Source of the DNA: DASPSR01 sp035498715
GTDB taxonomy: Bacteria; Nitrospirota; UBA9217
Assembly (NCBI GenBank): GCA_035498715.1
Contig: DATJZV010000186.1
Coordinates: 6,369 to 70,368 of the forward strand
Direction of reading: 5' to 3'
Length of the DNA: 64,000 nt
The notes beneath the pieces were generated by a model that made no database searches, had not been told where the DNA came from, and was given only the letters and a program-made list of their open reading frames with translations. Both the position numbers and the translations under genes were made by a program. Of this stretch, positions 17,710 through 25,524 are shown piece by piece; positions within the stretch are counted from its first letter, which is position 1, and the number at the start of each line of letters is the position of its first letter.

Positions 17710-18489
17710 GTGGGAAAACGACCTATTTCGAGTATCAAGTTCATATCAAAAGGGCTCGCCGTCCTTTACGAGGATAAAGATATTCTTGTAGTGGATAAGC
17801 CAGCGGGTCTTTTGACCGTCGCTACAGAGAGGGAGAAATCGCGCACGGCTCACTCCATATTAACGGATTACATCCGCACGGGTTGCGGCAGATGTCGAAA
17901 ACGTATTTTCGTCGTTCACCGACTGGACAGAGACACATCCGGGATACTCATCTTTGCAAAGAGCGAGGAGGCGATGCTTCGCTTGAAGGCCCAGTGGAAA
18001 CAAACAGAAAAGAAGTATCTTGCAGTTGTTCATGGCAAGTGTGAAAAAAGCTCGGGAACCATTACTACATATTTGGCGGAGGACAAAGATTATAACGTTT
18101 ATTCTACGGCCGATAGCACAAAAGGTAAGCTGTCCCAAACGGCTTATAAAGTGATCAGGGTGACGAATAGATTTTCCTTGCTGGAAGTGGTTCTATTAAC
18201 GGGCAGGAAGAACCAAATACGAGTACATCTAGCCGATATTGGACACCCGATTGTAGGTGACACAAAATATGGGAACAAGAATGAGTCGCAACCACGCATG
18301 GCACTTCATGCCAGATCGATTTCCTTCAAACACCCCTTCAGCGGCATTCAGCTCTCATTCGCATCAGAAGTGCCGGTATTTTTTACAACGCTGATAGGCC
18401 GCATAGATTGGGACAACGGCCTCACTAGACCCGCAACCTCGCAGTTAAAGTCCTCACAGATGCAGGTGTCATCGACCGGTCATTCATGA
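17710..18489 (+). CDS. RluA-family pseudouridine synthase
   Basis: Isomerises uridine to pseudouridine in rRNA or tRNA. The 259-residue protein has the family signature HRLDRDTSGILIFAK, where the Asp after HRL is the catalytic aspartate, plus LLTGRKNQIRVHLADIGHPIVGD near the middle. No S4 domain precedes it. The start is a GTG at 17710 just after an AT-rich stretch with TATAAT at 17697-17702; no clear ribosome-binding site is visible, so the start is uncertain. Base composition is more AT-rich than most neighbours. The target nucleotide cannot be predicted. Confidence 0.88.
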   Translation: MGKRPISSIKFISKGLAVLYEDKDILVVDKPAGLLTVATEREKSRTAHSILTDYIRTGCGRCRKRIFVVHRLDRDTSGILIFAKSEEAMLRLKAQWKQTEKKYLAVVHGKCEKSSGTITTYLAEDKDYNVYSTADSTKGKLSQTAYKVIRVTNRFSLLEVVLLTGRKNQIRVHLADIGHPIVGDTKYGNKNESQPRMALHARSISFKHPFSGIQLSFASEVPVFFTTLIGRIDWDNGLTRPATSQLKSSQMQVSSTGHS

Positions 18490-18733
18490 AATATAGTCGG
18501 CAGTTTTCATGTATTGAACGTGATTCCTTCCTGTACCGTTGAATCGGCAGGGGTGTTGAGAGTTGCAGATTACATCTGGAATTAAGAAGTGCTTGACTCC
18601 GTTGACGCCTTTCCAGAGCGACATTCAACTATCGAAATTACGTAGTGGTAAGTGCAGTAGAAACATAACATAATGAATTAATTCAAGATTTATTGATGTA
18701 ATCTGTACATCCTATATTGGATAAGAGGTGTTT

Positions 18734-19204
18734 ATGAATATTTCCTGGTTCTCATTGTACAATCTCGTCCTCGCACTTTGGGTCGGCGGGATCGCATCGG
18801 TCACGTTCATCGTCACACCGGTCATTTTTCGGTCATTCGGGCGGGACCTGGCAGGTAAGATCGTGGGGGAACTCTTCCCAGGATATTTTCTCTACAATCT
18901 CGTTCTCGCTGCTGTGGCTTTGCTTTTGTTTTTCATCGTTGCCGGAGATCAATCAAAGACTGCATACCGGCTCTCGCTTTTCCTCCTTACAATAGCACTC
19001 ATAATCAATGTCTTCATCGTGTTCAAGCTGCACCCCGATGCGGTCAAGGTGAAGCAGGCGGTGACATCCTTCGAGCGCGAGTCCCCCGATTCGCCGATGA
19101 GAAGGAGATTCGCAAAACTGCATGCCGTGAGCGCGGGACTGAACCTTCTGCTCCTGGTGGACGGTATCGCGCTTCTGGTGATCAGCCCTATCGTGAAAAG
19201 GTAG
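18734..19204 (+). CDS. DUF4149 (TMEM205-like) membrane protein
   Basis: A 156-residue protein of four hydrophobic helices (about 4-27, 50-69, 78-98 and 130-152) that fits the DUF4149 family. LVLALWVGGIASVTFIVTPVIF is the typical first helix. Function is unknown in bacteria. AAGAGGTG sits 4-10 bases before ATG 18734, favouring it over the upstream GTG. It is followed by two tRNA genes on the same strand. Confidence 0.85.
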   Translation: MNISWFSLYNLVLALWVGGIASVTFIVTPVIFRSFGRDLAGKIVGELFPGYFLYNLVLAAVALLLFFIVAGDQSKTAYRLSLFLLTIALIINVFIVFKLHPDAVKVKQAVTSFERESPDSPMRRRFAKLHAVSAGLNLLLLVDGIALLVISPIVKR

Positions 19205-19298
19205 CTTCTAGGCCATTGATATCAAGGAAAAGCGGTTAAATTTCGCTTGACATTTTGGGTGGAATAATAGATATTACCACTCTCCCGAGGTTGGAACC

Positions 19299-19374
19299 GG
19301 GCGGATAGCTCAGCTGGGAGAGCACAGCCCTTACAAGGCTGGGGTCACAGGTTCGATCCCTGTTCCGCCTACCA
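19299..19374 (+). tRNA. tRNA-Val (anticodon TAC)
   Basis: A complete cloverleaf with acceptor GGGCGGA/TCCGCCT (one G-U pair), D arm GCTCAGCTGGGAGAGC, anticodon arm CAGCC-CTTACAA-GGCTG with anticodon TAC, and T arm ACAGG-TTCGATC-CCTGT. The CCA end is encoded. Confidence 0.97.
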
Positions 19375-19456
19375 TAAAAGCACAGTGTAGGAGTTCAGGA
19401 GCGTGAGGAATAATGTTCACTCCGCAACTCCTCGACTCCGCATTCTCTACTCAATT

Positions 19457-19534
19457 GGGGTGGTAGTTCAGTTCGGTTAGAACGCCGGCCTGTCACGCCG
19501 GAGGTCGCGGGTTCGAGCCCCGTCCACCCCGCCA
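19457..19534 (+). tRNA. tRNA-Asp (anticodon GTC)
   Basis: A complete cloverleaf with acceptor GGGGTGG/CCACCCC, anticodon arm CCGGC-CTGTCAC-GCCGG with anticodon GTC, T arm CGGG-TTCGAGC-CCCG, G discriminator and encoded CCA. It lies 82 bp after tRNA-Val, probably in the same transcript. Confidence 0.97.
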
Positions 19535-19559
19535 TTCTCTCAACTTTGTGCTCTCAGCA

Positions 19560-19586
19560 ATAAATCCGTGTTCATTCGTGGCTAGT
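19560..19586. repeat. Degenerate dispersed repeat (ATTCGTGG type)
   Basis: TAAATCCGTGTTCATTCGTGGCTAG lies just after tRNA-Asp. This phrase family also occurs near 6920, 31310, 32690 and 51860 in this window. Confidence 0.45.
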
Positions 19587-19634
19587 TGCCTTTTCTAAGG
19601 ATAATGAGATATTTCCACAGGGTGTCGTGAAAAT

Positions 19635-19665
19635 AAAAAGCCGAGGGATCATGTCTCGGCTTTTT
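19635..19665. terminator. Bidirectional rho-independent terminator
   Basis: A perfect 11-bp stem AAAAAGCCGAG (19635-19645) and CTCGGCTTTTT (19655-19665) with a 9-base loop. The T run ends the tRNA transcript on the plus strand and the A run ends the ferritin transcript arriving on the minus strand. Confidence 0.85.
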
Positions 19666-19702
19666 GCGTCCTCATTTTGTTCTCAGAGCGGGAAATACGT
19701 CG

Positions 19703-20128
19703 TTATTTCCCCAGTAGCGTCGTAAACGTATCGTGGTGGTTTTCCTCCTCGGCAAGAATCTGCTCAAAGAGTAGCCGCGTGGTGGTGTCTCCTTCGGAGT
19801 TTGCCTGCTTGATAATTTCCTTATAGAGATCGATTGCTTCCTCCTCGGCCTTCGCGTCGTACTCCAGCATTTCTTGCATAGTGCCGCCCACCTTAATGGG
19901 TTCTGGCTTGGTCGTGGGGGTGATGTCGAAATAGAAGAGCCGCTCAGCAATCTTCTCGGCGTGCTTCATCTCCGTGATCGCGACATCCTCGAACACGTCC
20001 GCAATCTCCGCTGACTCCAGGCCTTTTGCCATCACATGCTGCCACATGTACTGCACGCTCACCTGGATCTCCCGGGCGATTGCCTTGTTCAACATGTCCG
20101 TCAATTTGCCGCTTGCCTTCTGCACCAT
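19703..20128 (-). CDS. Bacterioferritin-like ferritin-family protein
   Basis: A 141-residue four-helix-bundle protein that stores or oxidises iron. Ferroxidase-type ligands are in place: Glu in AREIQVSVQY, Glu and His in ITEMKHAEKI, Glu in KAEEEAIDLY and Glu with His in AEEENHHDTF. It fits the bacterioferritin/Dps-like group that lacks a long C-terminal tail. An in-frame ATG six codons upstream exists, but AAGGAGATT just upstream of 20128 supports the shorter start. A terminator follows at 19635-19665. Haem binding cannot be judged from sequence alone. Confidence 0.9.
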   Translation of the reverse strand: MVQKASGKLTDMLNKAIAREIQVSVQYMWQHVMAKGLESAEIADVFEDVAITEMKHAEKIAERLFYFDITPTTKPEPIKVGGTMQEMLEYDAKAEEEAIDLYKEIIKQANSEGDTTTRLLFEQILAEEENHHDTFTTLLGK

Positions 20129-20273
20129 ACCAATCTCCTTTCTCACTGTAAAATGACCCGATGCTCACTTTCCAAGAGTTTATCAGAAATTCATGAAAAT
20201 GGGAACAACATAATGGCGCATCATGGTGAAGAGGGATGCTGGTGTTTGCATGATGCACTCGATCAGGTCACGG

Positions 20274-20670
20274 TTAATGGAGCTGCGGTCGGATCCCCCA
20301 GTGGGAGGAGAATTCCTGCTCTGCCTTCTCCGGTTCATCAGTGTTGTTGAGGATAAGCTGCCGGAGGTGGTGATAACTGTCGAGATCGAGCTGGGTGAAT
20401 TCAACCACAAAGCTGCCTAGCTAGGAACGGATTATTTACCCATCGGCCGATGAGCAGTTTGTTTTCGAAGGAAGAAAGCATAATGCTTACTCTGCAAGGC
20501 ACGCCGAGTGTGAAAAGGACATCATCGGTCGGCATGTGCAACCCGCCCATGCTCACGTTTACTTCGGTGTTTGCCCGCTTGGTACGGTTGCCTGCCCGCA
20601 CGGCGACCTCGGTGTGGAACGGGACCCGGATAAAGCATCTTCTATTGGGTGGGCCGTTTGCCACGTGCAC
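20274..20670 (-). pseudogene. PilZ-domain gene with a frameshift
   Basis: The first frame (GTG at 20670) gives a PilZ start, NRRCFIRVPFHTEVAV and NVSMGGLHM, covering the c-di-GMP-binding RxxxR and N/DxSxxG motifs. It then stops early at 20401 after 89 codons. The normal continuation FVVEFTQLDLDSYHHLRQL, LNNTDEPEKAEQEF and HWGIRP is present in another frame from about 20417 down to the stop at 20274. Removing one base near 20417-20425, where CTAGCTAGGCAGC lies, would restore a single protein of about 131 residues. It may be a true pseudogene or an assembly error. The window also encodes two diguanylate cyclases. Confidence 0.8.
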
Positions 20671-20836
20671 CTTGCTGTCCGATGGAGGGATATAACAGAT
20701 GACTTGAAGTATATCAGCGGATATCTGTTTCCGTCAATAGGAGGGACGCTGTTATTTCCCATTATACCTTGCGGCTCCCAGGAAAGATCTGGAGCGCGGT
20801 TTCCGTGCATTTTCCCCGTGCAAACCTATGTTTTGT

Positions 20837-20865
20837 TTGACATCCCCCCGAGTTTCTGGTAAAAC
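20837..20865 (+). promoter_or_regulatory. Sigma-70 promoter for the cyclophilin gene
   Basis: A perfect TTGACA at 20837-20842 and TAAAAC at 20860-20865 are spaced by 17 bp. Transcription would start near 20872, about 55 bases before the cyclophilin ATG. Confidence 0.6.
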
Positions 20866-20926
20866 AATACATCCTACCCTTTCGTTTGTACTTTCAGGCA
20901 AATTTTATGGTACGAGGAGGCTGTTA

Positions 20927-21523
20927 ATGAAAAAGGTTCTGCTTGTTTTCGCTGTTTTGCTTAGTATTTTTACCAATTCACCGGGGTTCGCTCAGCAGGA
21001 ATTGAAAAAATTTACGGCACAGGAGATCAAAAAAATGTCCATGACAAAAGCAATCATCGAAACCAAGTTCGGAAACATCACACTGAAGTTCTTTCCCGAT
21101 GTGGCGCCCGGGCACGTGAACAACTTTATTGAGCTTGCAAAGAAGGGTTTTTATGATGGAACCACATTCCACCGCGTGATCCCCGGCTTTATGATCCAAG
21201 GGGGCGATCCGAATAGCAAAAACCCGGACAAGGGGATGCACGGCATGGGCGGACCTGGGTATACAATCAAGGCCGAGTTCAGCGCGAAGCCGCACAAGCG
21301 GGGCACGCTCTCCATGGCGCGGGCGCAGAGTCCGGACAGCGCCGGCTCGCAGTTCTTCATCTGCGTGAAGGATTCGCCGTTCCTCGACAGGCAGTACACG
21401 GTTTTCGGTGAGGTCGAGAGCGGAATGGAGGCTGTGGATAAGATCGTATCCCAGCCCAGGGACGCGCGCGACAATCCGAACGAACGCATCGAGATGAAGG
21501 TCAAGATCGTAGAAGGAAAATAA
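20927..21523 (+). CDS. Secreted cyclophilin-type peptidyl-prolyl isomerase
   Basis: Catalyses cis-trans isomerisation of prolyl bonds, here probably in the periplasm. The 198-residue protein begins with a signal peptide (MKKVLLVFAVLLSIFT, cleavage likely after GFA near residue 22). The cyclophilin domain follows from about 41: TTFHRVIPGFMIQGGDP contains the catalytic Arg, and SAGSQFFICV and DRQYTVFGEV are typical. GAGGAGG at 20914-20920 fixes the ATG at 20927. It precedes argG by about 76 bp on the same strand without an obvious metabolic link. Confidence 0.93.
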   Translation: MKKVLLVFAVLLSIFTNSPGFAQQELKKFTAQEIKKMSMTKAIIETKFGNITLKFFPDVAPGHVNNFIELAKKGFYDGTTFHRVIPGFMIQGGDPNSKNPDKGMHGMGGPGYTIKAEFSAKPHKRGTLSMARAQSPDSAGSQFFICVKDSPFLDRQYTVFGEVESGMEAVDKIVSQPRDARDNPNERIEMKVKIVEGK

Positions 21524-21599
21524 CAGGGTCTGAGGTACGAATTCCAGTGTCTAGTTGTAGGAAAATGCCTGCCCTTGCCCTATTTTATGGAGCATTTGA

Positions 21600-22811
21600 T
21601 TGAAGCAGGACATTAAAAAAATCGTTGTCGCCTATTCAGGCGGACTTGATACATCGGTCATCATCACCTGGCTTAAACAGGAGTATGGTGCCGAAGTGAT
21701 CGCGTTCACTGCGGACATCGGACAGGGCGAGGAGCTTGAGCCGCTTCGAGAGAAGGCTATTAGGACCGGCGCGAGTAAGATCTACATCGATGACCTGCGC
21801 GAGGAATTCGTCAGGGATTTCGTGTTCCCCATGCTGCGGGCGAATGCCGTATACGAGGGCCGCTATCTCCTCGGCACCTCGATTGCGCGGCCGCTCATTG
21901 CCAAGCGCCAGATAGAGATCGCAAATGAGGAAGGTGCGGACGCGGTCTGCCACGGGGCAACGGGCAAGGGGAACGACCAGGTACGGTTCGAGCTCACCTA
22001 CTTTGCTCTCAAGCCGGACGTGAAGATCGTAGCGCCCTGGCGCGAGTGGAGCATGAAGGGTCGCGAGGAACTCATCGCCTATGCCGAGAAGCACAATATA
22101 CCGGTTACTGCGACCAAGTCAAAGCCATATTCCACGGACCGCAACTTGTTGCACATCAGCTACGAAGGCGGCGTCCTTGAGGATCCCTGGAAAGAGTCGA
22201 CCAAAGACATGTACACTATGGCCGTTCCTGTTGAGAAAGCGCCTGACAAGCCAGAGTACATTGAGGTAGAATACGCTGCGGGCAATCCTGTTGCTATAAA
22301 CGGGAAACGGGCTTCCCCTGCTGCACTTCTAGCTGAAGCGAACCGGATTGCTGGCAGTCATGGCGTTGGCCGTATAGACCTAGTGGAGAACCGCTATGTA
22401 GGCATGAAGTCCCGCGGTGTGTACGAGACGCCTGGCGGCACGCTCCTGCATGCGGCACACCGTGCCGTGGAGTCCATTACCATGGACCGCGAGTCCATGC
22501 ACCTGAGGGACAGCCTGATCCCGCGTTACGCCGAACTGGTGTACTACGGATACTGGTTTGCGCCCGAGCGCACCATGCTTCAGACCGCGATAGACGAATC
22601 TCAGAAGAACGTGAGCGGCACGGCGCGGCTAAAGTTATATAAAGGGAATTGTGACACGGTCGGCCGCAAGTCGCCTCTCTCGCTCTATAATCCGGAGCTC
22701 GCGACCTTTGAGGCGGACCAGGTTTATAACCAGAAGGACGCCGAAGGTTTCATCCGTCTGAACGCGCTCCGGCTCAGAATTGGGAGCAAGGCATCCAAAA
22801 TAAAAGCATAG
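21600..22811 (+). CDS. argG: Argininosuccinate synthase
   Basis: Joins citrulline and aspartate using ATP, the penultimate step of arginine synthesis. The 403-residue protein starts KKIVVAYSGGLDTSVII, the PP-loop ATP site, and has HGATGKGNDQVRFE and SYEGGVLEDPW in the expected order. Length is normal. The start is TTG at 21600 with GGAG 7-10 bases upstream. argH follows after about 130 bp. Confidence 0.97.
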   Translation: MKQDIKKIVVAYSGGLDTSVIITWLKQEYGAEVIAFTADIGQGEELEPLREKAIRTGASKIYIDDLREEFVRDFVFPMLRANAVYEGRYLLGTSIARPLIAKRQIEIANEEGADAVCHGATGKGNDQVRFELTYFALKPDVKIVAPWREWSMKGREELIAYAEKHNIPVTATKSKPYSTDRNLLHISYEGGVLEDPWKESTKDMYTMAVPVEKAPDKPEYIEVEYAAGNPVAINGKRASPAALLAEANRIAGSHGVGRIDLVENRYVGMKSRGVYETPGGTLLHAAHRAVESITMDRESMHLRDSLIPRYAELVYYGYWFAPERTMLQTAIDESQKNVSGTARLKLYKGNCDTVGRKSPLSLYNPELATFEADQVYNQKDAEGFIRLNALRLRIGSKASKIKA

Positions 22812-22839
22812 ATCTTCGAGATAGCAAACAAAGAAAGAA

Positions 22840-22929
22840 TTTGACACGGGTTTACACTGAAGAAATTATGATTAAAGATGCGGCATTGCGGCATTAATCA
22901 TAGATTAAGCAGTGTGAGTCAGTGTCAAA
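22840..22929. repeat. 90-bp imperfect palindrome abutting argH
   Basis: The arms 22840-22875 and 22894-22929 align without gaps when one is reverse-complemented, sharing the blocks TTTGACAC, ACACTG and TATGATTAA. The central 18 bases contain GCGGCATT twice. The right arm ends directly at the upstream ATG of argH (22930). The TTGACACGG..TTTACACTGA wording matches the degenerate dispersed repeats elsewhere in the window. It could fold into a long hairpin in the argG-argH transcript. Confidence 0.75.
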
Positions 22930-22944
22930 ATGGTTTTATACGAT

Positions 22945-24366
22945 ATGGCAACCAAGAAGGCCAAGATAGTTAAGAAAGCGAAGACGGCCGCGAAGAAGAC
23001 CAAGCCCTGGGGCGGCAGGTTCACCGAAGCCACGAACGAGCTCGTCGAGCAGTTCACGGCGTCGATCCCCTATGATTGGCGGCTCTATCCCTATGATATC
23101 GCGGGAAGCATGGTGCATGCCGCCATGCTCGGCAGGCAGGGTATCATTCCGAAGCGAGATGCCGACCGCATCATCCGCGGGCTTGAAGAGATTCTAAAGG
23201 AGATCGTCGCGGGTACGTTCGAGTTCAGCGTGGAGCTCGAAGATATCCACATGAACATCGAAAACCGGCTGATCGAGAAGATTGGGCCCACGGGTGGAAA
23301 GCTGCACACGGCACGAAGCAGGAACGACCAAGTGTCCCTTGACATCCGCATGTTCCTGCGCGACGAGATTGCTGAGACTCACGAACTCCTCACGGCGCTC
23401 CAGGCGGTCATCGTTGATCTTGCCGAACGGCACAGCGATGTTGTTCTGCCGGGCTACACACACCTCCAGCGCGCACAACCCGTGCTGCTCGGTCACCACC
23501 TGCTTGCATATTACGAGATGTTCGAGCGCGATCGCGGCAGGCTTGAAGACTGTTTCCGCCGGGTGAACGTGATGCCGCTCGGCGCCGGTGCCCTCGCTGG
23601 GACCGTACTTCCCATCGACCGGAAGTTCGTTGCCAAGCAGCTCGGTTTCAGCGGTGTGTGCGAAAATAGCATTGACGCCGTCTCGGATCGTGATTTCGCA
23701 ATCGAATTCGTTGCTGCCTGCGCTCAGATCATGATGCATCTCTCGCGCCTATCCGAGGAACTCGTCATCTGGTCGTCATCAGAATTCGGGTTCATCACGA
23801 TATCCGATGCCTTCACCACGGGCTCCTCGATCATGCCCCAGAAAAAGAACCCCGACGTGGCGGAGCTCACGCGCGGCAAAACGGGCCGGGTATATGGCAA
23901 CCTCATGGCGCTCCTCACGCTCATGAAAGGATTGCCACTCGCGTACAATCGCGACATGCAGGAGGACAAGGAACCGATTTTCGGCGCCGCTGAAACGGTA
24001 ACGCTCTCACTGTCGGTGTTCATCGAGATGCTCAAGGGGGTCTCGATTCACAGGGAAACGATGCGGAAGGCGGCGGAGGACGGATTCATCACGGCCACTG
24101 ACCTGGCAGACTATCTGGTCCGTAAGGGCATGCCGTTCCGCAAAGCCCATGAGGTCGTGGGCAGGGCCGTGCTGCGTGCCACGGAGCTGGGGTGCGGGCT
24201 TGTTGATATGCCGATCGGAGAATACACAAAATTATCGCCGCTGATTCAGGAGGACGTGTATGACGCGTTATCCGTGGAGGCATCCGTGAAGAGGCGCACG
24301 TCATACGGCGGCACGGCCCCGGCTAATCTGAGAAAACGCCTCATGGTGCTCAAGAAGATACGATGA
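22945..24366 (+). CDS. argH: Argininosuccinate lyase
   Basis: Splits argininosuccinate into arginine and fumarate. The fumarase/aspartase superfamily signature GSSIMPQKKNPD is present, as are HTARSRNDQV and the catalytic-His region GYTHLQRAQP. The N-terminus carries an unusual lysine-rich extension (about 18 residues with repeated KKAK) before the normal start KPWGGRF. ATG codons at 22930 and 22945 are both possible and neither has a Shine-Dalgarno; the second is preferred because the first touches a palindromic repeat. The stop overlaps the ATG of the next gene (ATGA), indicating coupled translation. Confidence 0.96.
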   Translation: MATKKAKIVKKAKTAAKKTKPWGGRFTEATNELVEQFTASIPYDWRLYPYDIAGSMVHAAMLGRQGIIPKRDADRIIRGLEEILKEIVAGTFEFSVELEDIHMNIENRLIEKIGPTGGKLHTARSRNDQVSLDIRMFLRDEIAETHELLTALQAVIVDLAERHSDVVLPGYTHLQRAQPVLLGHHLLAYYEMFERDRGRLEDCFRRVNVMPLGAGALAGTVLPIDRKFVAKQLGFSGVCENSIDAVSDRDFAIEFVAACAQIMMHLSRLSEELVIWSSSEFGFITISDAFTTGSSIMPQKKNPDVAELTRGKTGRVYGNLMALLTLMKGLPLAYNRDMQEDKEPIFGAAETVTLSLSVFIEMLKGVSIHRETMRKAAEDGFITATDLADYLVRKGMPFRKAHEVVGRAVLRATELGCGLVDMPIGEYTKLSPLIQEDVYDALSVEASVKRRTSYGGTAPANLRKRLMVLKKIR

Positions 24367-25433
24367 ATACCCGGACGCGGTGGCTTTTCAGGCCCGTCTG
24401 CCTGATGCTTATCCTGGCGCTTGCCGTCTCCTGTGGCAGGAAGACGGACCCGCTCACACCCGATAGCCCTCGGCCCGAGGCCGTGAAGAGCATTAAAGCC
24501 GTTGTCAGGGACGCCGTCGCCTTTTTGTCATGGCGCGTGCCGGCCAAAAACGTGGAAGGCAAGGACATGAATCCCGCTGAGATTCTGGGGTTCCGTATCT
24601 ACCGGGCGGAGATCGGGGACAGCAGAAAGAAGCCCCGGTACAAGGAGATTGCCGATATCACGATGGCAAATCCTGCGCCGGCTGAGGTGAGGGCGGGCAC
24701 AGTTTTCTGGAGCGACAAGAACCTGAGATACGGTCAGGTGTACAGCTATCGGATCAGAGCCACGAGCGCGAGGGGCGGGGCAAGCCAACAGTCCGAAGAG
24801 GTGCGAGTGGCGCCGCTTATTTCTCTTGCAGCTCCAACGAATTTTACCGCTGCGGGCGATGACAGCAGAAATTTCCTTTCCTGGGATCTGGTCACTACGA
24901 GATCTGACGGGAGCCAGTATGGAGGCTTTGTCGGCTATAATATCTACCGTGGTACGGAAAAAAACCGGTATGAAGATACACCGCTTAACAAGGAACCGGT
25001 CAGAACGACGTTCTATATAGATACGACGGTGGTTAACAACAAGACATACTTTTATATTGTGCGTGCTGTGGACAGTCCGACCCTGCCGTGGAAGGAGAGC
25101 CTTGATTCAGTTGAGGTGTCAGCTACGCCTAGAGATATGACACCGCCGGAGAGGCCCAGGGGGCTTACAGTCGTTCCTGGCGTGGGCAGGATATTCCTTA
25201 CCTGGAACGAGAACAAAGAGCGGGACCTCGCGGGATACCACGTGTACCGGTCAGTGAGGAGCGGCAGGGGCTATGAGCGTCTTACGGACAAGCTGATAAA
25301 CCGCACCACGTTTTCCGACGTGAGGGTAAAGCCGGGAGTGGTGTATTACTACACAGTTACCGCGGTGGACCAGTCAGGGAACGAAAGTCCGATGTCTAAG
25401 GAGCAGAAAGCGTACGCTGAGAAGATGAGATAA
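24363..25433 (+). CDS. Lipoprotein with fibronectin type III domains
   Basis: A 356-residue lipoprotein. The signal peptide ends in the lipobox LAVSC (Cys near residue 24), so it should be lipid-anchored. At least two to three Fn3 modules follow, each opening with a VxxFLSW/FLTW-type strand and ending with a YYYTVTAVD- or YSYRIRATS-type strand. Fn3 lipoproteins may bind other envelope proteins or polysaccharide. The gene overlaps argH by four bases and lies between argH and lysA, an odd place for a surface protein; whether its product has any role tied to amino acid synthesis is unclear. Confidence 0.85.
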   Translation: MNTRTRWLFRPVCLMLILALAVSCGRKTDPLTPDSPRPEAVKSIKAVVRDAVAFLSWRVPAKNVEGKDMNPAEILGFRIYRAEIGDSRKKPRYKEIADITMANPAPAEVRAGTVFWSDKNLRYGQVYSYRIRATSARGGASQQSEEVRVAPLISLAAPTNFTAAGDDSRNFLSWDLVTTRSDGSQYGGFVGYNIYRGTEKNRYEDTPLNKEPVRTTFYIDTTVVNNKTYFYIVRAVDSPTLPWKESLDSVEVSATPRDMTPPERPRGLTVVPGVGRIFLTWNENKERDLAGYHVYRSVRSGRGYERLTDKLINRTTFSDVRVKPGVVYYYTVTAVDQSGNESPMSKEQKAYAEKMR

Positions 25434-25439
25434 GAAACA

Positions 25440-25512
25440 CTGCAAATTGAAAATGAAAAATCTTAGAAACGAAATTTAATATTTCCACTATTCATTGTTC
25501 AATTTCCAATCG
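25440..25512. repeat. Degenerate AT-rich intergenic repeat
   Basis: TGCAAATTGAAAATGAAAAATC and CAATTTCCAATC in this spacer resemble the AATTTCAATAATCAAAATTC phrase at 26802-26824 before dapF. They look like decayed copies of one AT-rich intergenic motif. Confidence 0.35.
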
Positions 25513-25524
25513 GATAGGTTTCCC

